Part shown: piece after piece, positions 1 to 11,394 of the stretch
Layout of the letters: the number at the start of each line of letters is the position of its first letter
How positions within the stretch are numbered: the stretch's first letter is position 1
From: Symsagittifera roscoffensis
Taxonomy: Eukaryota > Xenacoelomorpha > Acoela > Convolutidae
Length of the DNA: 64,000 nucleotides
NCBI RefSeq assembly: GCF_963678635.1
Contig: NC_087066.1
Coordinates: 3,410,485 to 3,474,484, forward strand
Direction of reading: 5' to 3'
The notes under the pieces: model-generated
Told to the model about the DNA's origin: nothing
What the model saw: only the letters and a program-made list of their open reading frames with translations
Databases searched by the model: none
Position numbers and translations under genes: made by a program

Positions 1-1910
1 AATATTAAATAATAACGGTGTTAATTAAGATCTAGGACATTACAGCAGCTGTTACAGTTAGTTTACCCAGTCCCTTCACATATAACAGTCTCTGGGGGAC
101 CAAGCCTCCGCTCCCGTGATTTTCTTGAGATAACACTCTTATCTCCTATATTTCGTGTCCCGGGAGGGTTCCGTGGTATTTCTCTTCCCCCCACTGAAGC
201 CTCCGTCTCCACAAATATCTGTCGCTAAGGTCCTTATCGTGTGTTCTTGCCACGATAAGAGGCTCCGTGTTTTTCTGTCTCTGATACAACTGTTCTTCAC
301 AATCTATATCGTGGTTCTGATTTTCGTCTTTTTTATTCAAAATGGCCGTCTTTTTTCTATTTCTCAGAAATGTTCTTCTTCCAATCGAAATTTTAAAAAT
401 AAAAATTCTAGAACATTCTGACCCTCCGTCGCAACACTTTTTTGTTCATAAGGCCTTTAGTCACTCTTTTTTATGTCGCCGGAAGGTTGTGCGGTGTCAT
501 CTGGCAGAATGGCACAAGCAGGCAGCTTTTTAAAACAGAGAATCTCCCTGGCAATACAGATTGCGAACGTCGCTTGCGTACTCGGAACAATAAATGACAA
601 AATAACTTTCGACGAATTTTTTTTATTTGTAACACTTGTTTATTATATTTTCTCGTGTCGATTTGCGTGTTCTTACTGAAGAAACGTAACCCGTATCGAT
701 TTTAATTGAAAAGGACTTTAACACTTGTCATCTTCTGTTATCACTATCACTTCCATATCTAGAAAATTTCAAGGATTTTGACTGGAATACGTGATGAAGG
801 GACTCCTGTCTGTAGCCTCGGTTACTATGATACTTTTGACCTTCTGATTATCTTCGAAAAAGCTATAAGAAAAAAAAATAAGAAAAAGAGAAACAAAGCG
901 GAAATTTCGGACAATTGCTGTTCTGGCTCAAAATGATTGTGACTAAAGGGCTTGTTTTTAATTAAAATATTAATATTATTCAAGAAAATTTTGGACGAGC
1001 AACTTGGGTTCACACATTTGTAATACTGAATATCTTTGTTAGATTTTCGCCCTTTCTATTCGACTTCACAATTGAAAAATTTCACCATTTAGTAGAAGTG
1101 CCAGTTAAAATTATAAATGACCTGTTAAAGTGACCAGTTTAGTTTGTTACAGTTACAGTTCTTCTCTTAGACCATTCTTCCTGATGACTGGCAACCAGTT
1201 GAGTGATATATCATATTAACGCTTTTTCCGTCGCTTTTTCCCAAAAAAACTTCGCAGTGTCGAGAAAAACTTGTCGGTTTGAAATTTTGATTTTTCGTCT
1301 AGTTTCGACCGAATAAAGTGACGATAACTTGTATCATTGCTCATTTACGCTGAAAAAAATTGTGATTTTTCCAAAAGGAAACTAGTTTTGAAAACTATAA
1401 CTGGCTCTTCCCTGGTAAGAAAATTAAAATATATATAATATATAGAATTTTTTTCTTGAATTTTTTCAATTTTTTGTTCGTTGTTGTTTTTGAACTGTTG
1501 TCGATTATGCCCAATTTACTAACTTTTTACGCGTGGGTATACTTATCATCATACCACGTACAAAAAATGACAATAATCTGAAGAACTTGACAATTTGGTG
1601 AACTTTTGTTTGTAGTTTTTATTAATATGGTCGGAACATTCTGTGATACTTGCACAGCAACCGGGTATCTTTGTTTCGTTTGGTATCAGTCTCTTTTCTA
1701 TTTGTGTACCAAAAGTGGTGCAAAGCTTCGCTTCTGCTTTGTGTTATTAAAATTCCACATCTGCGAAAATTCTTGTTAGTCACTGCAGTTTCTTTATCAT
1801 ACTTGACTACACGTAATGAAAGTTTTTTTCGGACAGTTTTTATTATAGCTAAGGTCTGTCAAATGATTATTTATATGTTTGTGTACTAAAAGCTATGTAT
1901 TGTGTCTTTT
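1..1910. other. Gene-free stretch, left edge of window
   Basis: No reading frame here resembles a known protein and none has convincing splice sites. The DNA is AT-rich with T and A runs. A perfect 9-bp inverted repeat (cttatcgtg / cacgataag, 9-nt loop) lies at about 232-258. The segment 1196-1320 belongs to a dispersed repeat that recurs near 38285-38420 (shared landmark gagtgatatatca). The rest is unassigned intergenic sequence downstream of the minus-strand EF-hand gene. Confidence 0.5.
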
Positions 1911-3781
1911 TCAAGGCGGTAAATCAAGCTCTGAAGTTTCAATTTGAAGAAGAGCCTTAAACTCCTCGTAGGACAGTCTTCCATCTTTGTCCTTGTCTCC
2001 TTCGTCAATAATTTCCATCACATCGTCTTCCGTCAAATTTTCTCCCAGTCCCATCAAGACATGCATCAGCTCATTTTTGCTTATGAAGCCATCGCCATTC
2101 CGATCGAAAACCTGAAAGTGGTTGGTATAAATGATTGAATGGTTGCACCAATTTATCATTTTCATTTTGTGTCTTGCCTTGAAAACAAGCTGTATAGTCA
2201 TTTGTAGCGCGGGTTGCTAGGTAAATAAGACGACAGAAAATTTAGAAAACGAATGAGCGTTAAAATTGAACTAAATTTGAGCGAATTCTATTTCTCTGAA
2301 ATACAATGTGGAGAATTGCGTGTAGCGTCGTCTTAAAGTCCCATCAAAATAAGACGAAAATAAGTACCATCAAAAAAGTACAATTTATCGACAACTCCAT
2401 AAGCGCTATTGTAGAGGAAGGACGGCTAAGATAAATTAACATTATGACGATGCATTTAATGCTGATTTATGACTTCATTGCTGATATATATGCATTTTTA
2501 TATCGCTGGTATGGGCCCTATCCAGCTTGTGCACTTACCGTAACTAAACGGAAGGGCCCCTTTTGTAATTTAGTTTTTTTTTATCAAAAACGGTCGTCGT
2601 TGAAAAGTAAAAGTTTAAATTATGTAGCATAGTATTAGTGTTTGATTGACATGTGATCTAAAAAAGTTGTTGTAGTGCACCGTGACTGATTTTCAACTAA
2701 GCGATGACAAGCAGTGGGTTAAGCAAAAACTGGAATACATGTACTGGTTAAAAAAATGGTTATAGGGAACAAGATGAACGGAGTTATAGGTAATATGTTG
2801 CGCAGTCATAAATGTTTCAAGAAGGTCTTTAAGAAAGAAGTTCAACATTCATCTCAATTTTCATGCTTCGAAAACTTTCGTTAACACTGATCATAGGGGA
2901 GCCTGAATTGAAAATAACGTAAATTTTTCAATAAAAATGCTCGTGATCAATTCAAAACATTTAATGGAAATGAACTGGAAAATAAACGTAGAAGTCAAGT
3001 AAATCCAGTCGGGCGAAATTTAGAAAATCAAGAAACCCATAGGACTCCTCGTATTCGCATGCCCATACGTAAAAAAAAATACGATCGTGCGATAATTATA
3101 CCAGGAGTTTGGTCACAGACACCAAACACATACAAACTACTTTCTTTATGATATGTTTAGATTTATCTAAAAACTTTTTTCGCCACAGTGATATCTCGGA
3201 ATCTCTGATATCACTTAATATAGCACGGGCTCTAGGGAAATAGTTGACTGAGAGTGGAAAACGTTAAAAGGGTAGTTGCCTTGCCTTAAACGCTATTGAT
3301 ATATCGTCGTTAGCATTTTTCTCTTTCCCATCCAGCGCAGAAGGGTTTTTCTTAATCATCATCTCGAGGAATTCGTTGAACTCTATTGACCCGTTGCCGT
3401 CTATGTCAATCTCCTCAATGAACTCCTTCAAGTCCTGACTGCTCATTGGCTGTCCCAACTGTGCCATCATTTTGCCCAACTCATCCTCGCCAATTGCTCC
3501 GTCTTTATCTGTTAAAGTATTGAATGCGTTCAACTAAAACGAAGTAATGTAAATTCTGCAATGCTGCTTCAATGTACCGTGTCCGCTCGTTTTAAAGAAG
3601 TTTTTAGTTTAATGATTCGGTCTAATCATTTCGCCATAGGAATTTTAGATCTCAAAATGGACTTTTTCACGGCCTAATATTGAATGGGTTCGATTTTTGT
3701 ATAATTTTTCTTACCCAAATCAAACATGTCAAATGCCATGCGGTACTGTGCAATTTGCTCAGTACTGAATTGAATCGCCAT
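1911..3781 (-). CDS. Troponin C / calmodulin-like EF-hand protein, three exons
   Basis: Calcium sensor with four EF-hands. Exons on the minus strand are 3781-3715, 3508-3285 and 2111-1911, giving 163 residues. Exon 1 ends in phase 1, and joining to the acceptor at 3508 restores loop 1 as D-L-D-K-D-G-A-I-G-E-D-E. An upstream TTAG acceptor would run into a stop. Loops 2 to 4 read DIDGNGSIEFNE, DRNGDGFISKNE and DKDKDGRLSYEE. All have the acidic residues at positions 1, 3 (or N), 5 and 12 and Gly at 6, so all four probably bind calcium. The N-terminal AFDMFD and the 163-aa length resemble troponin C (about 161) more than calmodulin (149), but a calmodulin-like protein is possible. The intron 2 donor is GC (AAG|GCAAGG). 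A proline-ended tail (DLPP) follows EF4. The gene is divergent from CTF8. Confidence 0.9.
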
Positions 3782-4167
3782 CTTAGATTTTCAATCCAGC
3801 AGACGCGACAAGTTAACGGGTAAGAAGGTTTTCAGTAGTCAGAAAGCTTAAAAATTTAACCGTTTTAAATGTAAACAGTTTCGTTGATTATAATATCAGA
3901 CTATTTATAATTCAACGTTTTTTCGCTGTGTGCAAAATTGACAGAATATGTCCAACATTTGGACAATGCGTGTTCAGTGACGCTGTTTTGTATAACTTGA
4001 CTGCGCTAAACTAAAATCTATATGAGAATAAGAAAGAGGTCTTTCGTTTGGCGATAGATTCTTGCTAAGCTCCCTGCCATCAAAAAATTTATAAAAACGT
4101 TTGCTGATGTTTCCAGTATTGCAATGTATTCACGTCATATTTGCGAATAGCTTAATGAGAATAAGAG
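3782..4167. promoter_or_regulatory. Shared divergent upstream region of EF-hand gene and CTF8
   Basis: Only 386 bp separate the start codons of two genes pointing away from each other, so both 5' UTRs and core promoters must lie here unless a 5' intron exists. I see no canonical TATA box in a fixed place. The stretch is AT-rich with several TATAA-like strings. The bidirectional role is inferred from geometry only. Confidence 0.45.
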
Positions 4168-4632
4168 ATGCCGAATGTAATAATAAGAGGTCCATCGACA
4201 TTGGTTACTTGTGATGGAGATTCAGCATCAGCCCCTCGTGTCAAAACGTGGACCCTGCTTGAACTTCAGGGAGAGCTCATGAATCTAGACACACTCAATG
4301 ACCTCTCAATCGCATCTCATGAAGGTCAAAAAGAGAATGAAGAAAACTCAGATCCCAAATATTTCAACCTGGTTGGCGATTTGCACTTCGATTTGAAAAG
4401 CGGCAACCCCTTATTCATAGTCGGCCATCACCTTTTAACCGGCAGAAGAGAGAAATTGACTAAACCGTATGTTGCAATGAAAAGAGTCACACAGAAAAAT
4501 TTGGCTAAAGATAGTGCAGTTAATGAAGTTGAGGGAAATGATGCGGTTTATGAAGTTTATGCGATTGCGAGAGAAAAACTCATTTTTAATCAGAGACCCA
4601 AACCAATCATTGCATCTAGCAGTATTTCTTAA
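4168..4632 (+). CDS. CHTF8: Chromosome transmission fidelity protein 8 (CTF8) homologue
   Basis: Small subunit of the alternative clamp loader RFC-CTF18, which loads PCNA and supports sister-chromatid cohesion in the nucleus. A single exon encodes 154 residues. The family signature is clear: WTLLELQGEL near residue 28, LVGDLHFD near 68, FIVGHHLLTGRREKLTKPYV near 83-102, and a C-terminal EKLIFNQRPKPII. These match the animal CTF8 blocks ELQGE, NLLGDLHY, VLIVGHHILYGK and ILFKTRPKPII. It is longer than human CTF8 (121 aa) because of an acidic, low-complexity insert at about 50-66 and a longer loop near 108-125. The start was chosen as the only ATG before the first conserved block. No intron is needed. 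It is divergent from the EF-hand gene, with no clear AATAAA close by. Confidence 0.88.
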   Translation: MPNVIIRGPSTLVTCDGDSASAPRVKTWTLLELQGELMNLDTLNDLSIASHEGQKENEENSDPKYFNLVGDLHFDLKSGNPLFIVGHHLLTGRREKLTKPYVAMKRVTQKNLAKDSAVNEVEGNDAVYEVYAIAREKLIFNQRPKPIIASSSIS

Positions 4633-5860
4633 TGTTTTCAGTTCCTTGAAAATTGTTTTTTTTTAAATGTAAATTTTGTTTTTGCTGATTGGAATTGAAG
4701 TTTTACGTTCTAAGTTTCACCGATGTCAGATCTACTAATTCAGCAGGCAAGGATAATTTATTTATCCTCAACGCTTTTAAGAAAATATCACGTGTAAGTG
4801 TAAAATAAGACAACTCGCATGTGGCTTGAGGTGGGCGGGCCTACTTATAATGGTTCATGCGTGAGTTTAGAGAGCAGGCAGGTTTTTTAATAGCAAAGGC
4901 AGTTAGTTCTGTTATTTTTCCCCTATAAACTTTTTCCCCTATAGACTACAGTTCTAAAAAAAACAAAAAATAGTCAATTTCTTTTGTTCCCAAGAAGGCG
5001 CTGAAAGAAACTTCGATAATTTGAAAATTTTTGCTTATGTTTAACTAAAGCTTATTGCCCTATTATTAGCCCGATGGCTTGATTTAATTGGTCAGAGACC
5101 CAAAAAAATCACACCGGTTTTTCTCGACAATTCTATTTATTTTGACGCTAACGACTCAACTGGCTTTAAGGTCATTTTACTCGACCCGTTCCGATGAATA
5201 TTTGTGGTGCCTGTTTTTTGCGTGCAGAAAAAATTCGAAAAAAAATACTAAAAAAAGAATAGTCGGTTAGTGTGCAAGTAGCACAGAATCTTCTGGCCAC
5301 ATTCATAAAAAACTACAATTTTTTTTCGTTAATTCTGTGTAGTTTTTTGTGCGTGTTGTGATGATAGAACTATATGAACGCGTCGAACATAATAAAAAGG
5401 CATAATCGGCAACAGTTGTGTTCAAGCAATACCAAGGTCAAAACAGGTGCAACCGCCGAAAGTGGGTTTTTGTATAAACATTAGTCGGTCTGTATTCTTT
5501 CTGTTCGAGAACAAGATAAGTTTGCACTTATCAGGGAGCAAAGACGCCTTATTCGTGATTGGACAGCGATAAAGGTTGTCAATGTCATCTTGCAAAGTTT
5601 TATAAATCGTCAAAATCAGTTAACAATTATTTGTGAAGAGTAAGCAGCAAGAGCTGTGTTGAATTTCATCAGGGAAATCGAAGTCGTTCCTGATAAAAAA
5701 ATAGTTATTTTGATTCGATTTCTACTACGCTCCAAAGTATCTAGTTACACTTGAGAAAGTGAGTGTCTAAGAGGGTACTAGACTTTTTTCGTAACTATTC
5801 TTTCTTACAAATTTTCAATTTGCTTTATTATTGAATCTTAACAACTACAGGCTTCTTCGC
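4633..5860. other. Intergenic stretch without a recognised gene
   Basis: AT-rich sequence after CTF8. Short open segments near 5088-5270 and 5422-5613 have no recognisable motif and no flanking splice signals. A short plus-strand segment near 5507-5575 reads like protein (SLHLSGSKDALFVIGQR) but is closed by stops and has no acceptor, so I do not call an exon. Confidence 0.4.
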
Positions 5861-5861
5861 A

Positions 5862-5926
5862 CTTGGCCTAGAGGTAACACAATTGCCTTTGAACCATTAG
5901 GCTTGGGGTTTGAATCCCATTAGGCT
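5862..5926 (+). repeat. tRNA-like SINE head (TGGCC type)
   Basis: The A-box-like TGGCCTAGAGGTAAC and the B-box-like GGTTTGAATCCC are about 35 bp apart, the spacing of a tRNA gene promoter. The same pair recurs at 19324 (TGGCCCAGAGGTAACTCGG with AGTTTGAGTCCC). No proper acceptor stem closes, so this is a tRNA-derived retroposon head and not a tRNA gene. Confidence 0.5.
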
Positions 5927-5939
5927 TTTCAAATTTGAG

Positions 5940-6600
5940 AAATTAGTATAATGAATATAAGGGCTATGGAAAACTCCCCCGCAGCTACGCTCAATTTTTT
6001 TTACACGTAAAGTTATGGCCCTCGGAAAAACCAAAATTTTTTGGTTGTTTGACCGTTTTTTGAATCTTTTTGATGTTTCTCGAAAACTAGCCTCCCAAGT
6101 CTGAGATTGTAAGGTCAATGGGTATAGTAGGTAGCAGGAAGCTCCTCTGCAGTAGAGGTTAATCGCAAACTTTTTTACACAATGAGTTATCGAACTGGGA
6201 AAAGTCAAATTTTTGATTTTTTTGACCGTTCTAATTTTTTGAGTTTTCTCAAAAACTATGCTCCGATATTCAGAGTTTTTTGCATACGCGACTGGGCCCA
6301 AAATTTTCAAGCAAGTAGCTATTCTCAAAAATAGCAGTGTTTTGATTTGACTCTTTGTTAGACTTTTCTCGATATATATCCTGTCAAATCTGAAATCATA
6401 GGTTGAAATCGAAACAACGGTTGTTGAAAGCCTACCTTTATAAACGGTTCCGGTCAATTTTTTAAGAAAAAGTTGTGGCCTTCAAAAGTGTCCAGTTTTT
6501 GAAATGTTTTGACTTCTCGCAAAAATTACCGTGCCAATTCTCAGGTGCAATTTAGAAACCCGGTTGATTACCTCCAAGATTGTTGTAAGAAAGTCATAAC
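5940..6600. repeat. Degenerate ~165-bp tandem repeat, array 1
   Basis: Units share the landmarks 'gttatggccctcggaaaa', 'tttgaccgttttttgaa' and 'tttctcgaaaact...ctcccaa.tctgag'. These recur at about 6077, 6244, 6366 and 6513, a period of roughly 120-170 bp. The same unit family forms arrays at 14.4-15.6 kb and 44.3-45.2 kb. Open frames across this block on both strands are by-products of the repeat. Confidence 0.75.
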
Positions 6601-7012
6601 CGGGAAGGATGTAAAAAAAACGCATCTGTGTCATAGTTTAGTTCCTTTTTTTCGTGAAGTGTTCGCAACAATTAGAGGACTGGCCTTGAATAGAAGCTGC
6701 TTCTTTAAAAACTTAAAACTCGATAAATTAGTTCATTCCGTTGAAGAAATATTTTGTCTTTGGTCGTCTCTCATTTTTAAAATGGCGAGTGTCGTTTGTT
6801 TTGGATACTGACCGATGATCGATCCATGCAAAAAAAAATTTGACCATGACCCTCATGTAGTTCAGAATTGTAGAATGGAGTCAAATGCGGCTTTAATTTG
6901 AAGGTATTTATTATGTTTTTCACTTGGTCCAAAATTGTGTCCGAATTGAGCGTCTTTGAATCTGAGGCGGCCCTACAAGAAAAAATAAAATACTTTAGGA
7001 TTCAGTCGAATA

Positions 7013-7153
7013 ATGGAGAGTTATTATATCGTAAGTGAAGTTGTTGGAGGACAGATATATGTAGATTCTCTGGAGAGTACGAAAACTGGATTTGCCTCAG
7101 TGTTCATTTTTAATCCGTGTTCATCTTCTATACCCCCCCCCCCCCGAAATCGT
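7013..7153 (+). CDS. Putative first coding exon of the gene at 7382-8688
   Basis: An ATG opens a 47-codon frame beginning MESYYIVSEVVGGQIYVD. It is followed directly by a strong donor (CGT|GTAAGT) in phase 0. A small linking exon beginning after the TTTGGCAG acceptor at about 7209, with a weak GTTAAA donor, would give the phase needed by the exon at 7382. A 13-base C run near the exon end (four prolines) is unusual for coding DNA. The whole chain is inference and needs transcript support. Confidence 0.3.
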
Positions 7154-7381
7154 GTAAGTTATGAGAGCAGCAGAAATTAAAGTTCTGAAATTTGATTAAT
7201 TGAAATTTAATTATCTTTGTTTGGCAGTTTAGGTTTGAAGGCTCACAGACAATTCGGCCAAAGTCAATTCAGCGTTAAATTTTTACTGATGCGTTGTTAT
7301 TGTGAACGGATTAAGTAAAACGACCATTTTTACCTGACGCAGTGAATTATAAAGTGTTTTCAATAGTTCTTCGTGTTTCAG

Positions 7382-8688
7382 ATTATGATAGCCTTGGTAA
7401 TGTTGCCCAGGGCTTAGATTCCCGAAGTATGCTTCGTGTTCAATTTAAAAACGAAAAAATTAAATTGCGCTTCAAGCCACAGCCAATAATTAAATCTTCA
7501 TCAACAACTTGGGAAACCCAACCAGTATGCTTGTATCTTGAAGATACGAGCAGTTTCAAATTTAAAGATGTGTTTTTAAACTCACGGAAATTTCTTCAAT
7601 TTCTATCTTTATTCGAAGAATTGCCGTTTTCACAAATCAAAAACGGCACGAGAAGAAAGTTGAACTATCCAACTAAAAGTAGATTCCTAAATCATGTATT
7701 CGATCAAAACAGCGGCACTTTTAATCCAATTGTGGTACACTGTTTAATTAGGCCGTCGTCTTGGTCTCCAGAGAAAAGTTTCGAAGATTTGGTTGTATGT
7801 GAAAATGGGTTTCTATTGACAGAAGCGGACTTTTTGTGGGAAGAAAAGTTGCGCCGACTTCGTAATATTAAGTAAGTTCTATTTATATCAAATAAGCACC
7901 AAATGATAATTTATTCCAGTTCAGCCATCATTTTCAAGTCATTGAGGACATCGTCTCTGGCTGACCGACCCTAAAATTTTTTCAGGCGACAATAATTAAT
8001 TTTGATCGGGAAGTTATTTTTGGGGCTGTTTTTCATCAATTTTGTCGACCTAAAAAGCGCCCTCCTCTCGAGAAAAAACCAGATCCGCCCCTATTTGCTT
8101 ATAAAATTATGTCCGGTGAATGTACTAGAAACAGTTTATTAAAATTAATTTATTAAGTAGCTCTGATGTTCATGTCGCCACAGGGTTCATCTGGAAACGG
8201 AGTGCAGCATGCTTTCGACAATAGGCGGTGCTTATTCATGTGTTGGCGACAAAGGCAGCCGCAAACATGCGAAGATAGCGGGCAAAATTGCAATCGGACA
8301 ACTCAAGCTGGCCTATATTTTGGGCGACGATTTACTCAAGCTATATGCACTAGTCTACATAGCCTATAGTTTTCTGCAGCGAAAATTGCTCGTCCAATGC
8401 TGCACAATTGCTGCCAGAATTATCCGCTTGTATTGCGACAAAAACATATTTAGAGGTCATGATCAGAGGTTGGAAAACATGTTGACCTATTTGTGGACTA
8501 GGCTAAGAGTCAGGACTGAAAGGAGTTCACGTCAAGGAGGATCGTGTTCTAATTCAGGCCATACATATCAACAACTAGCAGAACAAACTGAGACACAAAC
8601 AGATGGAATAAAATCAAACACTTCTGAAAGTTTTGATCTTCTGAATGAATTTGTGCTTTCCAATAGTCCTAGAGAAATTTCAAATTAA
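7382..8688 (+). CDS. Conserved-looking protein of unknown function, last two exons
   Basis: Exon 7382-7871 starts after the acceptor CGTGTTTCAG and ends at a perfect donor (TTAA|GTAAGT). Exon 8184-8688 starts after CGCCACAG. The split codon AA|G rebuilds Lys and keeps frame, giving ...RRLRNIK-VHLETECSMLSTIGG... and about 330 residues, ending at a TAA. The first part has a motif-like FNPIVVHCLIRPSSW. The second starts with an amphipathic helical region (KIAIGQLKLAYILGDDLLKL, then RIIRLYCDK) and ends in a low-complexity Ser/Thr/Gln tail. I do not recognise the family with certainty; the LETE...GGA...LGD pattern suggests a small uncharacterised animal family (possibly DUF4807, unverified). No signal peptide or certain membrane segment is seen. 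The initiator ATG must lie upstream (see 7013). Confidence 0.6.
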
Positions 8689-9380
8689 ACCGTTTTTCTT
8701 CTAGACGAGGATGCGCTATGTTTCCAAAAAAGGATATTTAACCAGTTGAACAAGTTCCACATCACTGCATTTTCTTGTGCAGTAAGAATTTCATTGTAAA
8801 AGGCGTTTTTTTTTAGTTTTTTTTAAATTCGTAAATCTAACCGCTGACGTATAATTTGTTTTAGCTTTTTTCGGCCTATATGGTTTCGCCTCAAGTTTTT
8901 TTGTTAGCTAAGTAACCTTTTTGAATTCTCTTGCGTCTAAAGCGTAACTACGAGCTCGAAAAATTATGTTGAACTATTAACGAGGAGAAGTTGATCAAAT
9001 AGAAATGGGAGGAGAAGAACAAGTTAGAGACGAAGGCGACATACATCTACTTGACAGTGATGATTTACTTCTACTGGACAGTGATGCACAATTATTTTAT
9101 AACAGGGAACAGAATTTTTCCAAGAAAATAGTGTTTTTTACCAGAGGCCAATAGTTGGAATCCCAAAAATGTTGTAAAAGGTTTTTATAGCCTTTAATAA
9201 ATCCATTTTCAGCGAAAATAAAAATTGAGTATCTGAAAAAGACCCATCGATGAAAGATATAGCATTATTGTCACTTCCAATTAATAATCAATTAATGAGC
9301 GGATACTTTAATCTATCTAATCTATCTATTATATATTTAAATGTATTAGCTTTTTCCACGTATTATTTTTGCATGTATAA
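8689..9380. other. Downstream flank without recognised gene
   Basis: This is AT-rich sequence after the unknown gene. Candidate poly(A) signals (AATAAA) lie at about 9196 and 9215, some 500 bp past the stop. No frame has coding character. Confidence 0.4.
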
Positions 9381-9399
9381 CGAAAGAATTGTTTCACGT

Positions 9400-10870
9400 T
9401 TTAGCTATATCGCATATTGAAATAGCAACACAATTGTGGGAGGTTGTCAGGTTTACCCCGGGTTTTGCGAATTTGCGCCCATTTATAATGATCCAAATCC
9501 CTGTTATCAACGAGATACGACCATTTTTGTGTTTTTTTTTTCAAAACTTTCGCACCAATCAAAAGTTTCACAAAATTTGATATAAATTCTTATCTGTATA
9601 GTGAGCCCTTTTCAGGGTACTAAAACTTGATTACAAAAAGATTTACGAAATCTTTAATTCCCATCTCTATAATGGGGTGATCTCAGGGTCTTCAGAGGTT
9701 GTTTTTTTCCTCCAAGTTTGACTGCTCAAATCAGTTTAGTTATGCCGAGGTTGATAGTTTTGTCAAAATAGTCTTAGTTTTGAGATATGCCTTTATGATT
9801 TTTCAATTTTTTTTTCAAAAAAAACTATCTAAAAATGGTCTAAAGAACAGTTTGAAAAGTTCTCAACACTATGGTGGGTACTGCCAAGCTATTCTCAAGA
9901 AGTTATTTGGACTCCCTGATAATACTGACGCATTGGTTGGGTGAATGTCTATTAATTGCAGCAAACGATATAAGTACGGGCTAATGAAAAGAAAGAGCAA
10001 AGTTAAACAGGGGCCTCGTTCATGAGTTTATTGATGTCGCCAGTGAAATCACGTTTAACGCTGGTTTCATTTAGCGTTTAGCTGGTTTATTAAGCGGAGA
10101 CTTTTAGTAGGTCTTAAATTTGACGTTTTACTTATCTTTTAGCGAGTGTTATCAAAGCGGTACTGGAGTTTTTGGTAGCGGGTTCAAACAGGAAGACAAA
10201 TGCTTCATAATTCGATGGTCCGCTGTGTGAATCCCATATTACCTTAATTTTTTTCGAAACTTAATTATTTATGTACCTACTTGCATTTATAAATCTCCTG
10301 TTTTGCCTTTTTTTGCTTGTGCTTGGGAAGTGTAGATTTGCGTCTGTATATCATCTATACATTATGGTGAGGGGCTGCCAGGGTTTGCCCAGGAGTTGCG
10401 AGCTTAGCCTTAAAATATGAATTCTCAAATTTTTGCTAACAAGATGTGACGGTTTTTGCGTTTGCTTCAAAAGTTCCAAAAAACCTTGATTTTAAAAGAT
10501 CTATCGAAAATTGAAATTTTCCACCCTATATTGGGGTACTCTCAGGGGTTGCAACTATGCTTTCCAAATAAAACTGTTCAACGCATTTTAGTTTCCGAGG
10601 CAGAAGTATTTATGTTTTTCAAAAACTTAGGTTTAAAAAAAAATTTCACAAATTTTGAAATTCTGAACTATATAGTGTGGTACTGTCATGTTAATCTCCG
10701 GAGTTGCAGATGTGGTATATTGCTCAAATGTGGTCTACAGCGCATATTGCTGCTCAAATTCTGTCAATCGTCGAGTTTTGACGCTTATTTTTCAAAAGTT
10801 TCCAAAAGGTTTTGTGATGATACTCCCAGGGGCTGCACAGCTGGCCTCGAAGTATGACAATTTATGTTAA
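9400..10870. repeat. Second degenerate tandem-like repeat family
   Basis: A landmark of the form 'tat.ggggtactctcagggg.tgca' recurs at about 9437, 9671, 9869, 10366, 10530, 10674 and 10817. Shared flanking text includes 'tttttcaaaa' and 'tttcacaaaatttga'. Spacing is 143-234 bp with one gap of about 500 bp. Open frames at 9389-9580, 9699-9944 and 10456-10857 lie inside it and look like by-products. Confidence 0.55.
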
Positions 10871-11380
10871 TGAGCTCAACAAAGTTCATGAACGAAATTT
10901 TTTCAAACCAGTTTCTAATTTTTTAAAATAAGTTCCGCGGGATTGAGCAATTGATGGCCTCAAGTGATGTTTTTTCGGGCGATTTCGTGATTTAACAAAA
11001 AACTTATCGTTCTTACACTTGCGAAGCTTAGTGTATTAGTAGGAATTTTCATTTTTCCAACCCAAGTCGCAAATAGAAGTGATACTTTTGGTGGCACTTT
11101 CGAAGCGGTAGGTTGCACTAGCAGTATAATGTCATATGTGCTTTGACATTCGAATAGTAATGCGTTAACACAGTTGATGCATTTTAAATCCATCAAATGA
11201 ACAGAAAAAAAGCGAATTGTTTCAAACAACATAACAATCATATAAACTCGATTTCAGTTTTCTAACACATATATCTCACAATTTTTTGAAATGCATAATT
11301 TATACATAATGTGCTTTCAAATTAATTACATTCAAATCAGTGTGGATGCATTCAGTTCGTTATATTCCAAACCGTTCGAA
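10871..11380. repeat. Dispersed repeat related to 34555-34680
   Basis: The segment around 11154-11232 (cacagttgatgcatttta, aacagaaaaaaagcgaatt, tcaaacaac) resembles 34585-34655 (acagttgatgctttttcaat, gaaccgaaaaaagcaattt, tcaaacaac). The minus-strand frame at 10960-11241 overlaps it and is not supported as a gene. Confidence 0.45.
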
Positions 11381-11394
11381 TCCGACACTTAGCT

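Noticed and set aside
3509-3533. Upstream acceptor for exon 2 of the EF-hand gene (ATG at 3533)
   Set aside because: Joining there gives a frame that meets a stop, and EF loop 1 would be broken. The acceptor at 3508 restores a perfect loop.
5897-6457. 186-codon minus-strand open frame
   Set aside because: It lies wholly in the ~165-bp repeat array and its translation repeats with the units. No splice sites or known motif.
7342-7381. Start of the unknown gene at 7342
   Set aside because: The codon there is GTG, and a good acceptor (GTGTTTCAG) lies at 7373-7381. Initiation from an upstream exon is more likely.
10456-10857. 133-codon plus-strand open frame
   Set aside because: Covers three units of the second degenerate array, with no protein motif.
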